Source: Candidatus Gastranaerophilales bacterium (GTDB lineage Bacteria > Cyanobacteriota > Vampirovibrionia > Gastranaerophilales > Gastranaerophilaceae). Taken from it: DNA of 64,000 bases. The position numbers and the translations under genes were made by a program. The notes under the pieces are model-generated. The model saw only the letters and a program-made list of their open reading frames with translations. It did no database searches and was not told the DNA's origin. Shown here piece after piece: positions 35,159 through 44,072 of the stretch (positions are counted from its first letter, which is position 1; each line of letters begins with the position of its first letter). The stretch spans positions 62,001-126,000 of the forward strand of contig CALUQG010000005.1 of NCBI GenBank assembly GCA_944322855.1, in the 5' to 3' direction.

Positions 35159-36127
35159 TTAACTTAAATTACTAATTAATGATTCCAGAACATTTTGTGC
35201 ATCGGCAACAATAGCAATATCACAAGCCTTCATAATAGGGGCATTTCTATCAGTATTTACAGCAATTATTTTGTCAGAACTGCTAATTCCGACAAGATGC
35301 TGCATAGCGCCTGATATTCCGAATGCTATATATAATTTCGGAGAAACTGACTTTCCTGTTTGTCCTACCTGTATAGAAGCAGGAGCCCAGCCTAGTTCTA
35401 CAGCTGCTCTGCTTGCCGCCGGCTTGGCATTAATCAAGTCAGCTAACTTGTATATACGCTGAAAATTTTCCTTTGTTTTTAGTCCTAAACCACCTGAAAT
35501 AATTATTTCCGCACAACTCCAATCCTCAGAAACAGTTTTTTGAAAACAGTTTAATATCTCAGTCAAACAAGCAATTCCGCTTATATCATACGATTTATAC
35601 TCAATCATTGGATTTCCATTTGGAACATTCATCATTTTAAATGAATGAGGACGGATTGTTGCAAATCCGGGTTTAGTTTTTGATGTAATTGTTGCCATTA
35701 ACTTTCCACCGTAAGTCGGTCTCGTAGCCAAAAGTTTGCCGTCGTTATCTATATCTAAACCTGTACAATCTGCAGTTAAGCCTATTTCTAATTTTGAAGC
35801 GGTTCTTGGTGCCAGTTCCCGTCCGTCAGGAGTTGCCCCCATTAAAAATATATCAGGTTTTACTTCCTTGATTAAGTCATATAATGCTTTAGAATACAGA
35901 CACACTTGAAATTCATCAAAAATATTATCATTTATTATATAAACACAATCCAGCGGTAATTTAGAAAGCTCTTCTTGTACGTTGGAAATGGTATTTTCAT
36001 CAGCAATTACGGCACCGCACAATTTTATATCATTAAAACTACTGCGGATTTTTGAAATTATTTCTTTTGAAACAGTTTCAATTTTGCTGTCATTAATTTC
36101 TATGTAAATCAAAATATTAGATGTCAT
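35159..36127 (-). CDS. etfA: Electron transfer flavoprotein alpha subunit
   Basis: About 322 residues from ATG 36127, which has AGGA 8 bp upstream and overlaps etfB by 11 bp; a frame extension to 36157 is unlikely. The C-terminal FAD-binding part is clear: VELGWAPASIQVGQTGKSVSPKLYIAFGISGAMQHLVG split over the SV-x-P-x-LYIA-x-GISGA motif, and IIAVNTDRNAPIMKACD. It forms a heterodimer with EtfB and passes single electrons between a dehydrogenase and a quinone reductase or other acceptor. No acyl-CoA dehydrogenase gene is nearby. Confidence 0.95.
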   Translation of the reverse strand: MTSNILIYIEINDSKIETVSKEIISKIRSSFNDIKLCGAVIADENTISNVQEELSKLPLDCVYIINDNIFDEFQVCLYSKALYDLIKEVKPDIFLMGATPDGRELAPRTASKLEIGLTADCTGLDIDNDGKLLATRPTYGGKLMATITSKTKPGFATIRPHSFKMMNVPNGNPMIEYKSYDISGIACLTEILNCFQKTVSEDWSCAEIIISGGLGLKTKENFQRIYKLADLINAKPAASRAAVELGWAPASIQVGQTGKSVSPKLYIAFGISGAMQHLVGISSSDKIIAVNTDRNAPIMKACDIAIVADAQNVLESLISNLS

Positions 36128-36932
36128 TTTTATTCCTGCATTTGTTGATTTCGTCAATTATTAATGAAGCTGCTTCAGTAGGAGGCAAATTTTCATAGAG
36201 GGCAACGTTTCTGTCAGATGAATGTCTGAAAGCCTTTTTTACTATAGTAGGCGAACCGGAAAAACCGATACAACTTAAATTGGCATTAATGTCCTGAGCA
36301 TTTAACACCGGAATAATTGCATTTTGAGATCTTATATAATCATTGATACGGGGTGATAAAGGTTCCGGAGTAATTGCTGCAGCAACTAATAGCGGATAAC
36401 CTGATTTTATAGTTTCTTTTTTTACTCCAGTATCTTTTTCCCAAACAGAATATACTTCATTAGCCTCAAAAAGTTCTACTACGTTGGTAATTTGTGCAAT
36501 GGAAAGCTTTTCTGCCATGCTGGATGGAGTTTGAGCTGTATCACCGTCAATTGCCTGCTGTCCGCATAATATTAATTTAAAATCAGGAACATAAATCTTT
36601 ATAAATTGTGAAAGTGTATAAGCAGTTGCAAGTGTATCAGAGCCGGAAAATTTTTTGTCACAAAGCAAATATGCCCGGTCGCAGCCAAAGCTTATAGCTT
36701 TTCTCAATATTTCTTCTGACTGGTTTGGTCCCATTGTAACTGCTGTTATTTCTACGTCAATGTTTCTTTCTGATATTGTTCTTTTGAACTCTTTTGCAAA
36801 ATAAAGTGCGCCAATATCATATGGATTAATAATTGAATCTAATCCTTCTCTTTGTATGGTATTATTTTCAGTCCACTTGATATCATTAGTATCAGGAACC
36901 TGTTTTAAGCATACAACAATTTTAAATGTCAT
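36117..36932 (-). CDS. etfB: Electron transfer flavoprotein beta subunit
   Basis: 271 residues. Family motifs are VCLKQVPDTNDIKW, NPYDIGALYFAKEF, TMGPNQSEEILRKAISFGCD and LILCGQQAIDGDTAQTPSSMAE, the AMP/flavin-binding loop. It pairs with EtfA. The ATG overlaps the nadC stop by one base (TAATG), so EtfB is translationally coupled to NAD synthesis genes. Whether it belongs to an electron-bifurcating type is not decided here. Confidence 0.95.
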   Translation of the reverse strand: MTFKIVVCLKQVPDTNDIKWTENNTIQREGLDSIINPYDIGALYFAKEFKRTISERNIDVEITAVTMGPNQSEEILRKAISFGCDRAYLLCDKKFSGSDTLATAYTLSQFIKIYVPDFKLILCGQQAIDGDTAQTPSSMAEKLSIAQITNVVELFEANEVYSVWEKDTGVKKETIKSGYPLLVAAAITPEPLSPRINDYIRSQNAIIPVLNAQDINANLSCIGFSGSPTIVKKAFRHSSDRNVALYENLPPTEAASLIIDEINKCRNKNDI

Positions 36933-37777
36933 TAAGAAATATCCAATCCTAAATCTATAACAGGAGCCTGTGCAACTATTGCACTTGTAGAAATCACATC
37001 GACACCGGTTGACGCAATTTCATTTATAGTATTTATTTTAACATTTCCGCTTGCTTCCACAATAGCCTTTTTATTAATAAATTTTACACATTTCTTCATG
37101 CTGTCAATTGTCATATTATCTAACATGATTACGTCACATCCGCAATCAACAGCTTCTTGAACCTGTTCAAAAGTGTCACACTCAACTTCTATTTTGTGTG
37201 CATGAGAAATCGTTTGCTTAATTAAATTGACAGCTGCAGTAAGTGACTCGGCATGTTTAATATGATTGTCTTTTATCATCACGCAATCGGACAGATTAAA
37301 TCTATGCAGCCTTGCTCCACCAACCATTACAGCATATTTTTCAAACATACGAAATCCCGGAGTATTTTTTCTTGTATCAGTAACAAAAGCAGAATAAGGC
37401 TTTATCGCATCTTGATACTTTTTTGTTTCACTGGCAATTCCGGACATACGCTGCATATAGTTCAGTGCTGTTCTTTCACCTGTTAATATTGCTCTTGCAG
37501 GGCCTTTTATTTGTGCAATTTTTTGGCCTGCTGATACTGCATCACCATCAGTGTAATAGCTGGTAAACTCTATACTGTTTGATAAAATATCAAAAACTTT
37601 TTTAAAAACATTTAATCCGCAAACAACACAATCCTGTCTGGTGTTGAGCTGAGCTGTAATAAAATCATCTTCATTATATAAAAAATCTGTTGTTATATCG
37701 CCAAAGCCTATATCTTCCTTTAAAGCGTTTTTAATATGCTCTTCTACAAGAAACTCATGCAATAATTTTTGATTCAT
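36932..37777 (-). CDS. nadC: Nicotinate-nucleotide pyrophosphorylase (quinolinate PRTase)
   Basis: 281 residues, standard length. It converts quinolinate and PRPP to nicotinate mononucleotide. Family motifs: ALKEDIGFGDITTD, GERTALNYMQRMSGIA, VTDTRKNTPGFRMFEKYAV, GGARLHRFNLSD and KDNHI, VECDTF, VIMLDNM and ASGNVK. GAGGAAG lies 8 bp before the ATG. It overlaps nadB by 23 bp. nadA, the step between NadB and NadC, is not in the window. Confidence 0.96.
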   Translation of the reverse strand: MNQKLLHEFLVEEHIKNALKEDIGFGDITTDFLYNEDDFITAQLNTRQDCVVCGLNVFKKVFDILSNSIEFTSYYTDGDAVSAGQKIAQIKGPARAILTGERTALNYMQRMSGIASETKKYQDAIKPYSAFVTDTRKNTPGFRMFEKYAVMVGGARLHRFNLSDCVMIKDNHIKHAESLTAAVNLIKQTISHAHKIEVECDTFEQVQEAVDCGCDVIMLDNMTIDSMKKCVKFINKKAIVEASGNVKINTINEIASTGVDVISTSAIVAQAPVIDLGLDIS

Positions 37778-39404
37778 TATTCGCTTCCTCTAAATTCTCT
37801 GCTTGTGGTGACAAATTTTCACAGGGTGAATCTGATCTGTAATGAGCACCAACTGACTCTTTTCTTTGAAGCGCAGAGTTTATAATGCATTTAGCAACGT
37901 AAATCATATTTCGCAATTCATATTCGCTAATTGAATTACAGATGTTAATTTCACTACGTCCGCCTTTAAAACTTTCTTCCAGTTTGTTTATCATAGACAT
38001 TGCGTTCAAAAGAGATTCTTGTGATCTGATAATACCTGCCCCATTCCACATAATATCTTGCAATTTCGATTTATATTCATTTATTTTTTCAGGCAAAAAC
38101 TCTATGTAATCCTCACTGTCTTGCGAATATTTTTTTATAGTCTCCATAATTTTTTCATCAATAATTTTTGAAGAAATAAAGTTTTTGTCATGCAATGTAT
38201 TAACAAGTTCGTAAGCTGACACAACACATTCAAGCAGAGAGTTACTTGCCAGTCGATTTGCACCATGTAAAGATGTACAAGCAACTTCACCAATAGCAAA
38301 TAAGTTTTCTACAGAAGTTTTTCCGTTTATAAATGTTTTTATGCCTCCCATACAATAGTGAGCAGCAGGAGATACAGGAATAAAATCTTTTGTTACGTCT
38401 ATCCCGTTTTCAAGGCATGTTTTATAAATATTCGGAAAACGGGTTTTGAATTTATCTATATCAATCAAAGTTGTATCAAGAAAAACTTTATTGCCGTTCG
38501 AAATTTGAGAGAATATGGCTCTGGCCACAACATCGCGCGGAGCCAAATCTTTTTGAGGATGAGAAGCCATAAAATATTCGCCATTCTGGTTAACCAGCTT
38601 AGCCCCTTCACCTCTGACTGATTCAGAAATCAAAAATCTAGAATCATCGTTTTCAATGGATAAAGCTGTCGGATGGAACTGAATAAACTCCATGTCTTTA
38701 ATTTCAGCATTAGCACGAATAGCTAGTGCGAGCCCGTCACCGGTTGTAACAGTTGGATTTGTTGTGTACTTGTATATTTGCCCGGTTCCGCCCGTAGCAA
38801 GAATTGTAACAGGAGCATAAACTGTTTCATATTCATGCTCAGGTTCATGATATGTAATTAAACCTTTACAACTGTTATTCGCATCAACGAGCAAATCAGC
38901 AGCTATTGTTTCTTCATAGATAGTTATGTTAGAAGATATATTTTTGTCATTTTTTACTTTATTCAACAGCTCTTTTTCAATTCCATATCCGGTAGCATCT
39001 CCTCCTACGTGAAGAATTCTTCTGACACTATGAGCACCTTCCAGAGTAAAATTAAGTTCATTTTTATCGTTTCTATCAAATTTTACACCGTAATGCATTA
39101 AATCTTTTATGGCATGGCAACTATTTTCAGAAACAAATTTAACTACATTAAAGTCACATAAACCGCAGCCTGCTTTGATTGTATCTGCGACATGCAGACT
39201 AATAGAATCCGGTTTATTTTCGGGAAGCACACCAACTATACCGCCTTGAGCATACCTGGAATTGCACTCTGAAAGTTGGGATTTAGTAATCAATAAAATA
39301 CCATCAGGCAAGTTGACTGTTTCAGACAATTTTATTGCTGCATAAAGGCCTGCTATACCGCTGCCCACAATGATTACAGAATATGTTGAATGTTTCATCG
39401 GCAT
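37755..39404 (-). CDS. nadB: L-aspartate oxidase
   Basis: 549 residues. It oxidises L-aspartate to iminoaspartate with FAD, the first step of NAD synthesis. Motifs: IIVGSGIAGLYAAIKL (FAD), NSRYAQGGIVG, FTLEGAHSVRRILH, TGGTGQIYKYTTNP, EFIQFHPTAL, AAHYCMGGIKT and HGANRLASNSLLECV. GAGAGG lies 6 bp before the ATG. It heads nadB-nadC-etfB-etfA. In anaerobes fumarate or another acceptor must replace oxygen, so the linked ETF is notable. Confidence 0.95.
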   Translation of the reverse strand: MPMKHSTYSVIIVGSGIAGLYAAIKLSETVNLPDGILLITKSQLSECNSRYAQGGIVGVLPENKPDSISLHVADTIKAGCGLCDFNVVKFVSENSCHAIKDLMHYGVKFDRNDKNELNFTLEGAHSVRRILHVGGDATGYGIEKELLNKVKNDKNISSNITIYEETIAADLLVDANNSCKGLITYHEPEHEYETVYAPVTILATGGTGQIYKYTTNPTVTTGDGLALAIRANAEIKDMEFIQFHPTALSIENDDSRFLISESVRGEGAKLVNQNGEYFMASHPQKDLAPRDVVARAIFSQISNGNKVFLDTTLIDIDKFKTRFPNIYKTCLENGIDVTKDFIPVSPAAHYCMGGIKTFINGKTSVENLFAIGEVACTSLHGANRLASNSLLECVVSAYELVNTLHDKNFISSKIIDEKIMETIKKYSQDSEDYIEFLPEKINEYKSKLQDIMWNGAGIIRSQESLLNAMSMINKLEESFKGGRSEINICNSISEYELRNMIYVAKCIINSALQRKESVGAHYRSDSPCENLSPQAENLEEANNESKIIA

Positions 39405-39549
39405 AATTTACCTCTCACACAATAATAATATAAAAGTAAAATAAATACTACTATCTATGTAGCGATATTAATAAAACTTTTAAATAAAACAGCTTTTCAC
39501 AAATATTGTTAAATTTTGTTAAATAAAATCCAAAATACTAACAAATATT

Positions 39550-39578
39550 TTTATATTCATTTATTAAGCAAGTATAAT
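39550..39578 (+). promoter_or_regulatory. Promoter of the 58-residue peptide gene
   Basis: A consensus TATAAT (39573-39578) lies about 29 bp before the ATG. The -35 position, TTTATA at 39550-39555 with 17-bp spacing, is weak. Confidence 0.45.
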
Positions 39579-39607
39579 CAAATGACCATCTATTTAACGG
39601 AGGAAAA

Positions 39608-39784
39608 ATGATACAACAACCTACAACTTACATGCCTGCTCCAGCTGCAGAATTCAATGCAATTAAGATAAATATATCAGGCGCAAAAGTTGATGCACCG
39701 TCACAGCAGCCACAGCCTGCTCCTGCACCATTGCCGCAACCGCTACCTGAAAATACAGGTAAAAATATAAATTATAATGCATAA
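39608..39784 (+). CDS. 58-residue Pro/Gln-rich peptide, paralog of the next gene's N-terminus
   Basis: A short gene, well supported by GGAGG 5-6 bp upstream, a TATAAT promoter and its own terminator 4 bp after the stop. The peptide starts MIQQPTTYMPAPAAEFNAIK and continues INISGAKVDAPSQQ, then a Pro/Gln run and an Asn-rich end. The block [EF/EY]-NAIKINI-x3-KV-x-APG/S is shared with the 354-residue protein that follows, so the two arose by duplication. No signal peptide or membrane span. Function unknown. Confidence 0.72.
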   Translation: MIQQPTTYMPAPAAEFNAIKINISGAKVDAPSQQPQPAPAPLPQPLPENTGKNINYNA

Positions 39785-39788
39785 AAGG

Positions 39789-39815
39789 TGCAACCAATAA
39801 TTGGTTGCATTTTTT
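39789..39815 (+). terminator. Terminator of the 58-residue peptide gene
   Basis: TGCAACCAA, loop TAA, TTGGTTGCA and T6-7: a perfect 9-bp stem with a T-run. Confidence 0.92.
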
Positions 39816-39844
39816 CTACAAAATTAGATGTTAAGAATTATTAA

Positions 39845-39873
39845 TTTACTACGATAAAATAGCAATTTATAAT
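39845..39873 (+). promoter_or_regulatory. Promoter of the HEAT-like protein gene
   Basis: TTTACT (39845-39850), 17-bp spacer, consensus TATAAT (39868-39873), about 50 bp before the ATG at 39925. Confidence 0.6.
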
Positions 39874-39924
39874 CTTGAGTTCTATTTAATATGTAGCAAA
39901 GAAAAATTTAATAAGGGGAAAAAA

Positions 39925-40989
39925 ATGATACAATCACCATCAAATTATGGATACGCAGCTCCTGTACAACAGGCATACCCTCAACAGGCACCGGCTGAAT
40001 ACAATGCCATTAAAATAAATATTGTTGACCCCAAGGTTAATGCACCGGGTGCTCAGCAACCATCTGCTTATGCATATCCTCAGTCTCAAATATACAGCTA
40101 TCCGCAGGCACAGGCCCCGGTTTATTACCCACCTGTAAATACACCGGCACCAGCTCCTGTTCAACCTCAGGTACCGGCTCCACAGGTCGTAAACCAGCAA
40201 ACTGTAAATCAAGTTCCCCCATCTGTAGTTACACCTCAAACCCAAGCTCCGGTTCAACAGCCTCAGCCAGCTCCTGCTGCTCCTGAAGCACCTGCCGCAG
40301 CTGAACAACAAGTTAATACAAATGAATTTAATATGCCAGCAACAATTGCTCAAATCAAAGGAAATGATTTGGAACAAGCAGGTAACGCAATAGAAAAAGT
40401 TGCAGATATTGCACAGAACAAACCTGAGTTGGCACCAAAACTTCTTGATACAGAATTAATGGAAGCTCTGTTGGGTGTTATAGGCAAAGATACAACAACA
40501 CTTGAAGGTCCTACAGAACATCAAAAAGACTTAAGACAGCAAGTTCTTGCAGGTAAACAATTATCAGAAGCCGATATGGGAGAAGCAAATAAAATTTCTC
40601 CGTTAGAAATGGCTGAAAGAAATAAACAATATGCATTGTTCACAACAGCAATCCTTCAAAATCTTTTGATCGATGAATTCAAAAAAACAAACAACATGAC
40701 TCCTGATATCAAAGATTTACCGGGTATGGAACAGATTGTTACAACAATCAAAGACAACCCGAACCCGATGCTGAGAGCAAGCGGACTTGCTGCACTTGCA
40801 TATAATGCAAGACCAGAATACAAACCTGTTATGAAAGAAATCTTTGAATTGTCTAAACAGGATGCAGATGAAAATGTACAAAAAGTAGCAGCAGAAGGAC
40901 TTGCAAAACTGGATACAATTATGGACGTTGCACCGGCTGCAAAAACAGCTGAAATGAATCCTCAAACTGCTCCTGCTCAAGCTGCATAG
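39925..40989 (+). CDS. Pro/Gln-rich protein with HEAT-like helical domain
   Basis: 354 residues. Residues 1-30 repeat the motif of the upstream peptide (APAEYNAIKINIVDPKVNAP). Residues 35-125 are Pro, Gln, Ala and Tyr-rich and probably unstructured. Residues 130-335 are helical and look like HEAT or armadillo repeats (LEQAGNAIEKVADIAQNKP, PMLRASGLAALAYNARPEY, ENVQKVAAEGLAKLD), a binding scaffold. No signal peptide. It has its own promoter, an AAGGGG site and a strong terminator, so it may be well expressed. Function unknown; partners cannot be inferred from the neighbours. Confidence 0.75.
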   Translation: MIQSPSNYGYAAPVQQAYPQQAPAEYNAIKINIVDPKVNAPGAQQPSAYAYPQSQIYSYPQAQAPVYYPPVNTPAPAPVQPQVPAPQVVNQQTVNQVPPSVVTPQTQAPVQQPQPAPAAPEAPAAAEQQVNTNEFNMPATIAQIKGNDLEQAGNAIEKVADIAQNKPELAPKLLDTELMEALLGVIGKDTTTLEGPTEHQKDLRQQVLAGKQLSEADMGEANKISPLEMAERNKQYALFTTAILQNLLIDEFKKTNNMTPDIKDLPGMEQIVTTIKDNPNPMLRASGLAALAYNARPEYKPVMKEIFELSKQDADENVQKVAAEGLAKLDTIMDVAPAAKTAEMNPQTAPAQAA

Positions 40990-41013
40990 TTAAATAACAT
41001 GTGTTTATATACC

Positions 41014-41049
41014 AAAAGAGCTAAGAATAATAAGTCTTAGCTCTTTTAT
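41014..41049 (+). terminator. Terminator of the HEAT-like protein gene
   Basis: AAAAGAGCTAAGA, an 8-nt loop, TCTTAGCTCTTTT: a perfect 13-bp stem that ends in a T-run (41014-41047). Confidence 0.93.
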
Positions 41050-41138
41050 TTATAATATTTTCCTATTTGTATTATATGAATGCTCTGCTATATTAACAAA
41101 CTTTTACAATGTAACTACTTTGTAAAAATCTGGACTAC

Positions 41139-41510
41139 ATGATTAAAATCGGATTTAATGAGAATATGTCAGAAGAAATCAGTAAAAAAGTTATAAATAT
41201 ATTTAGTAAGCACATAAAAAATAAACCGGCAGACACAATGGAAAAAGTTAAAACTTTTGCCGGATTTAGCTATGTAAGACTTGATAAAGATGCAAACGGA
41301 TACCCTTTTAAAGAAGAGAATTTACTGGCTTATGCAAAAGATTGCCACTACATTGTAAAAGTTATGAGAGATAAAAATGGTTTTCCCTCTCTCTACAGCT
41401 ACAATGTACCAAATGACAAACTGCTTGATTTTCTTTTAATGTTTAGAAATAATGAGCTTAATGGCACTATCATTGAAATAGACAAATTCTTGCCGAAAAA
41501 TATTATATAA
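41139..41510 (+). CDS. Unknown 123-residue protein
   Basis: A soluble, slightly basic protein of mixed structure with no recognised domain. Notable stretches are KVKTFAGFSYVRLDKDANG and YIVKVMRDKNGFPSLYSYN. It ends 13 bp before the radical SAM gene on the same strand and probably shares its transcript. The upstream ribosome site is weak (CTGGA), so the start is less certain than most. Confidence 0.6.
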   Translation: MIKIGFNENMSEEISKKVINIFSKHIKNKPADTMEKVKTFAGFSYVRLDKDANGYPFKEENLLAYAKDCHYIVKVMRDKNGFPSLYSYNVPNDKLLDFLLMFRNNELNGTIIEIDKFLPKNII

Positions 41511-41523
41511 GATTTATTAAACT

Positions 41524-44028
41524 ATGAGAAAACTGGATAAAGAATCGTTAGACAACCTGCTTTTTAATGTAAATAAACCATATCAATATGCAGGGCATGA
41601 ACTATATTCATATAATAAAGATTTTGAGGAAGCACTAGTTCGATTTGCTATAGCATTTCCGGATAAATACGAAGTCGGTGCTAGCAATCTCGGTCACAGA
41701 CTCATTTATGACATTTTAAATTCAATTGACGGCTGTATGTGTGACAGAGCGTATGCACCTGATATCGATTGTAAAAAAGAAATTGAAAAACAAAAACTAT
41801 TTTTATATGGAGTTGAATCAAAAGTCTGTCTGGGAGATTTTGACTTACTCGGCATATCTTTGCAGTATGAACTCGCTTATCCTACTGCTCTTGCAATGCT
41901 GAAATTGTCCGATATTCCTATCCTGTCCAAAGAAAGAAATGACAGCCATCCAATAGTTTTGTCCGGTGGACCATGTACATTTAATCCTGAGCCAATGAAA
42001 GAATTCATAGACGGTTTTTTAATCGGCGACGGTGAAGATATATTGAAAGAAATTGTTTCTGTTTATAAAGCAGCCAAATCTGAAGGCAAAAATAGAAAAC
42101 AAATAATTGAAGCTTTAGCCCAAATAGAAGGAATGTATGTTCCAGAGTTTCATTCTGGAAACAAAATAAATAAAAGAATATATGATTTTTCGATGGAGTC
42201 AGTTCCACTAAAATATCCTGTGCCTTTTTCAACTTCAATACATGACAGAGCAGTTGTCGAAATAAGAAGAGGCTGCGGCCGCATGTGCAGATTTTGCCAG
42301 CCGGGGCATGTTAATCTGCCTATAAGAGAAAGAAAAGCTGCTGAAATCATTGAAACTACAAAAAAAATTGTTACAAACACAGGGTATGACGAGTTCTCAA
42401 TGTTATCATTGTCATCAAATGATTACACAAACATTGAACCGGTGCTTGAAGAATTGACCTCTTGTTTTAGAGAAAAGAAGGTTTCTGCATCTCTTCCTAG
42501 TCAAAGAATTGACAGGTTTAACATCAGACTTTCCAACCTCGTTAAAGATGTAAGAAAGACAACAATTACACTTGCACCTGAAGCAGGTTCACAAAGACTA
42601 AGAGACGTAATCAACAAAAATATATCAAGAGAACAAATAGTAAATACGACTTTAGACTGTTACAAAAACGGGTATGACAGCATTAAATATTATTTTATAC
42701 TCGGGCTGCCGACAGAAACTTACGATGACATTGATGAAATGATAGAGCTATTGTTGAGCATTAAATACAGAGCAAAACTCATAAAAAAAGAACTTGGTCT
42801 AAAGCATGACTTGAAGCTAAACTGTACACTTTCAATATTTGTACCAAAGCCTTTTACTCCTTTTCAGTGGGCCGGACAAGATTCACTCGAAACAATTAGT
42901 CAAAAAATCAGCTATATCAGAGATAAATCAAAATCATTAAAAGGTGTAAGAATAAAAATTCATGAAAAATATATTTCTGAAATAGAAGCTGTTTTAACAA
43001 GAGGCGACTCGTCTTTATGCAATTATATAAAGGAATTGTATAAAAACGGCTGTTATCTGGATGCATGGGACGAAAATTTTGACAGGAATAAATGGTATGA
43101 AATAGCTGAAAAATGCGGAATATCAGTTTCAGCCCTTGCACAAAAGACATATAAAATAGACGAAGAACTTCCGTGGGATTTTATTAATATCGGAATAAAA
43201 AAAGAATGGTTTATAAATGAATATGAAAAAGCTTTAAATAGTCAATCTAGTGTACCGTGTGAAACAGCTTGTTCAAATTGCGGTATTTGCAGTGAATATA
43301 AAGTATCAAAGTCTCTGGATAAACCCTATACTCCCCAAATCAGCTCTGATATTAGTATAGATAAGTCTCTTATAAAAAAATATAGAGCCAAAATAACCAA
43401 AAAAGGATACTTAAAATTCCTTTCTCATTTAGACTGGCAAAACACTATAGTAAAAGGCCTGTTTCGCTCACAGCTGCCAGTTGTTTTTACAGAGGGGTTT
43501 AACCCTATACCCAAAATATCTTTAGGTGCTGCATTGCCTCTATTTATTGAAAGCGATACTGAATTTGTGGATTTTGAACTTTACGGTAATCACAATACTG
43601 AAAATATAAAAAATATTTTAAATAACGCTATTGACCCGATGGCACAAATAATAAATATTAAGCAAATCGATAAATCAGCCAAATCATTAGATATACTTAC
43701 GCAATGGGCTAAATATGAAATAAGTTTTTTAAATAAGGGTATTTCCAATTTTGATAATTTAATGTATATTAAAGATAAGCTTACTTCAGAAGATGAAATA
43801 TTCTTAAAGAAGAAGACAAAAAAAGGTGTAGATAAATTATTAAACATTAAAAATTCAATACGTGATGTACAAATCAATGATGAGAAACTTATTGTAACGC
43901 TTAAAACCGGTCAAAATCCGGATATTCCGTCTGTTCGTGCTGATGATTTAATGAAAATTTTCTATCCCGAAACAAAGTTTAATATCACCAGAATTGCATT
44001 GTTTGACGAGAATATGCAAATTCTATAA
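41524..44028 (+). CDS. B12-binding radical SAM protein fused to a DUF2344 domain
   Basis: 834 residues. An N-terminal cobalamin-binding-like Rossmann part (FPDKYEVGASNLGHRLIYD, LLGISLQYELAYPTAL, LSGGPCTFNPEP, DGFLIGDGED) precedes the radical SAM core with C-GRM-C-RF-C in RGCGRMCRFCQPGHVNLP. EAGSQRLRDVINKN and YYFILGLPTETYDDI are core strands. A Cys-rich linker (CETACSNCGICSEYK) and a C-terminal DUF2344 domain (KKGYLKFLSHLDWQNTI, FTEGFNPIPKISLGAALPL) follow. The two-domain arrangement corresponds to TIGR03960 plus TIGR03936, usually found next to RNase E/G as here. The substrate is unknown. Confidence 0.9.
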   Translation: MRKLDKESLDNLLFNVNKPYQYAGHELYSYNKDFEEALVRFAIAFPDKYEVGASNLGHRLIYDILNSIDGCMCDRAYAPDIDCKKEIEKQKLFLYGVESKVCLGDFDLLGISLQYELAYPTALAMLKLSDIPILSKERNDSHPIVLSGGPCTFNPEPMKEFIDGFLIGDGEDILKEIVSVYKAAKSEGKNRKQIIEALAQIEGMYVPEFHSGNKINKRIYDFSMESVPLKYPVPFSTSIHDRAVVEIRRGCGRMCRFCQPGHVNLPIRERKAAEIIETTKKIVTNTGYDEFSMLSLSSNDYTNIEPVLEELTSCFREKKVSASLPSQRIDRFNIRLSNLVKDVRKTTITLAPEAGSQRLRDVINKNISREQIVNTTLDCYKNGYDSIKYYFILGLPTETYDDIDEMIELLLSIKYRAKLIKKELGLKHDLKLNCTLSIFVPKPFTPFQWAGQDSLETISQKISYIRDKSKSLKGVRIKIHEKYISEIEAVLTRGDSSLCNYIKELYKNGCYLDAWDENFDRNKWYEIAEKCGISVSALAQKTYKIDEELPWDFINIGIKKEWFINEYEKALNSQSSVPCETACSNCGICSEYKVSKSLDKPYTPQISSDISIDKSLIKKYRAKITKKGYLKFLSHLDWQNTIVKGLFRSQLPVVFTEGFNPIPKISLGAALPLFIESDTEFVDFELYGNHNTENIKNILNNAIDPMAQIINIKQIDKSAKSLDILTQWAKYEISFLNKGISNFDNLMYIKDKLTSEDEIFLKKKTKKGVDKLLNIKNSIRDVQINDEKLIVTLKTGQNPDIPSVRADDLMKIFYPETKFNITRIALFDENMQIL

Positions 44029-44072
44029 TTAGTGAGAAATAAAGGTTTATACAAATTTAAAAGGAAAATTAT

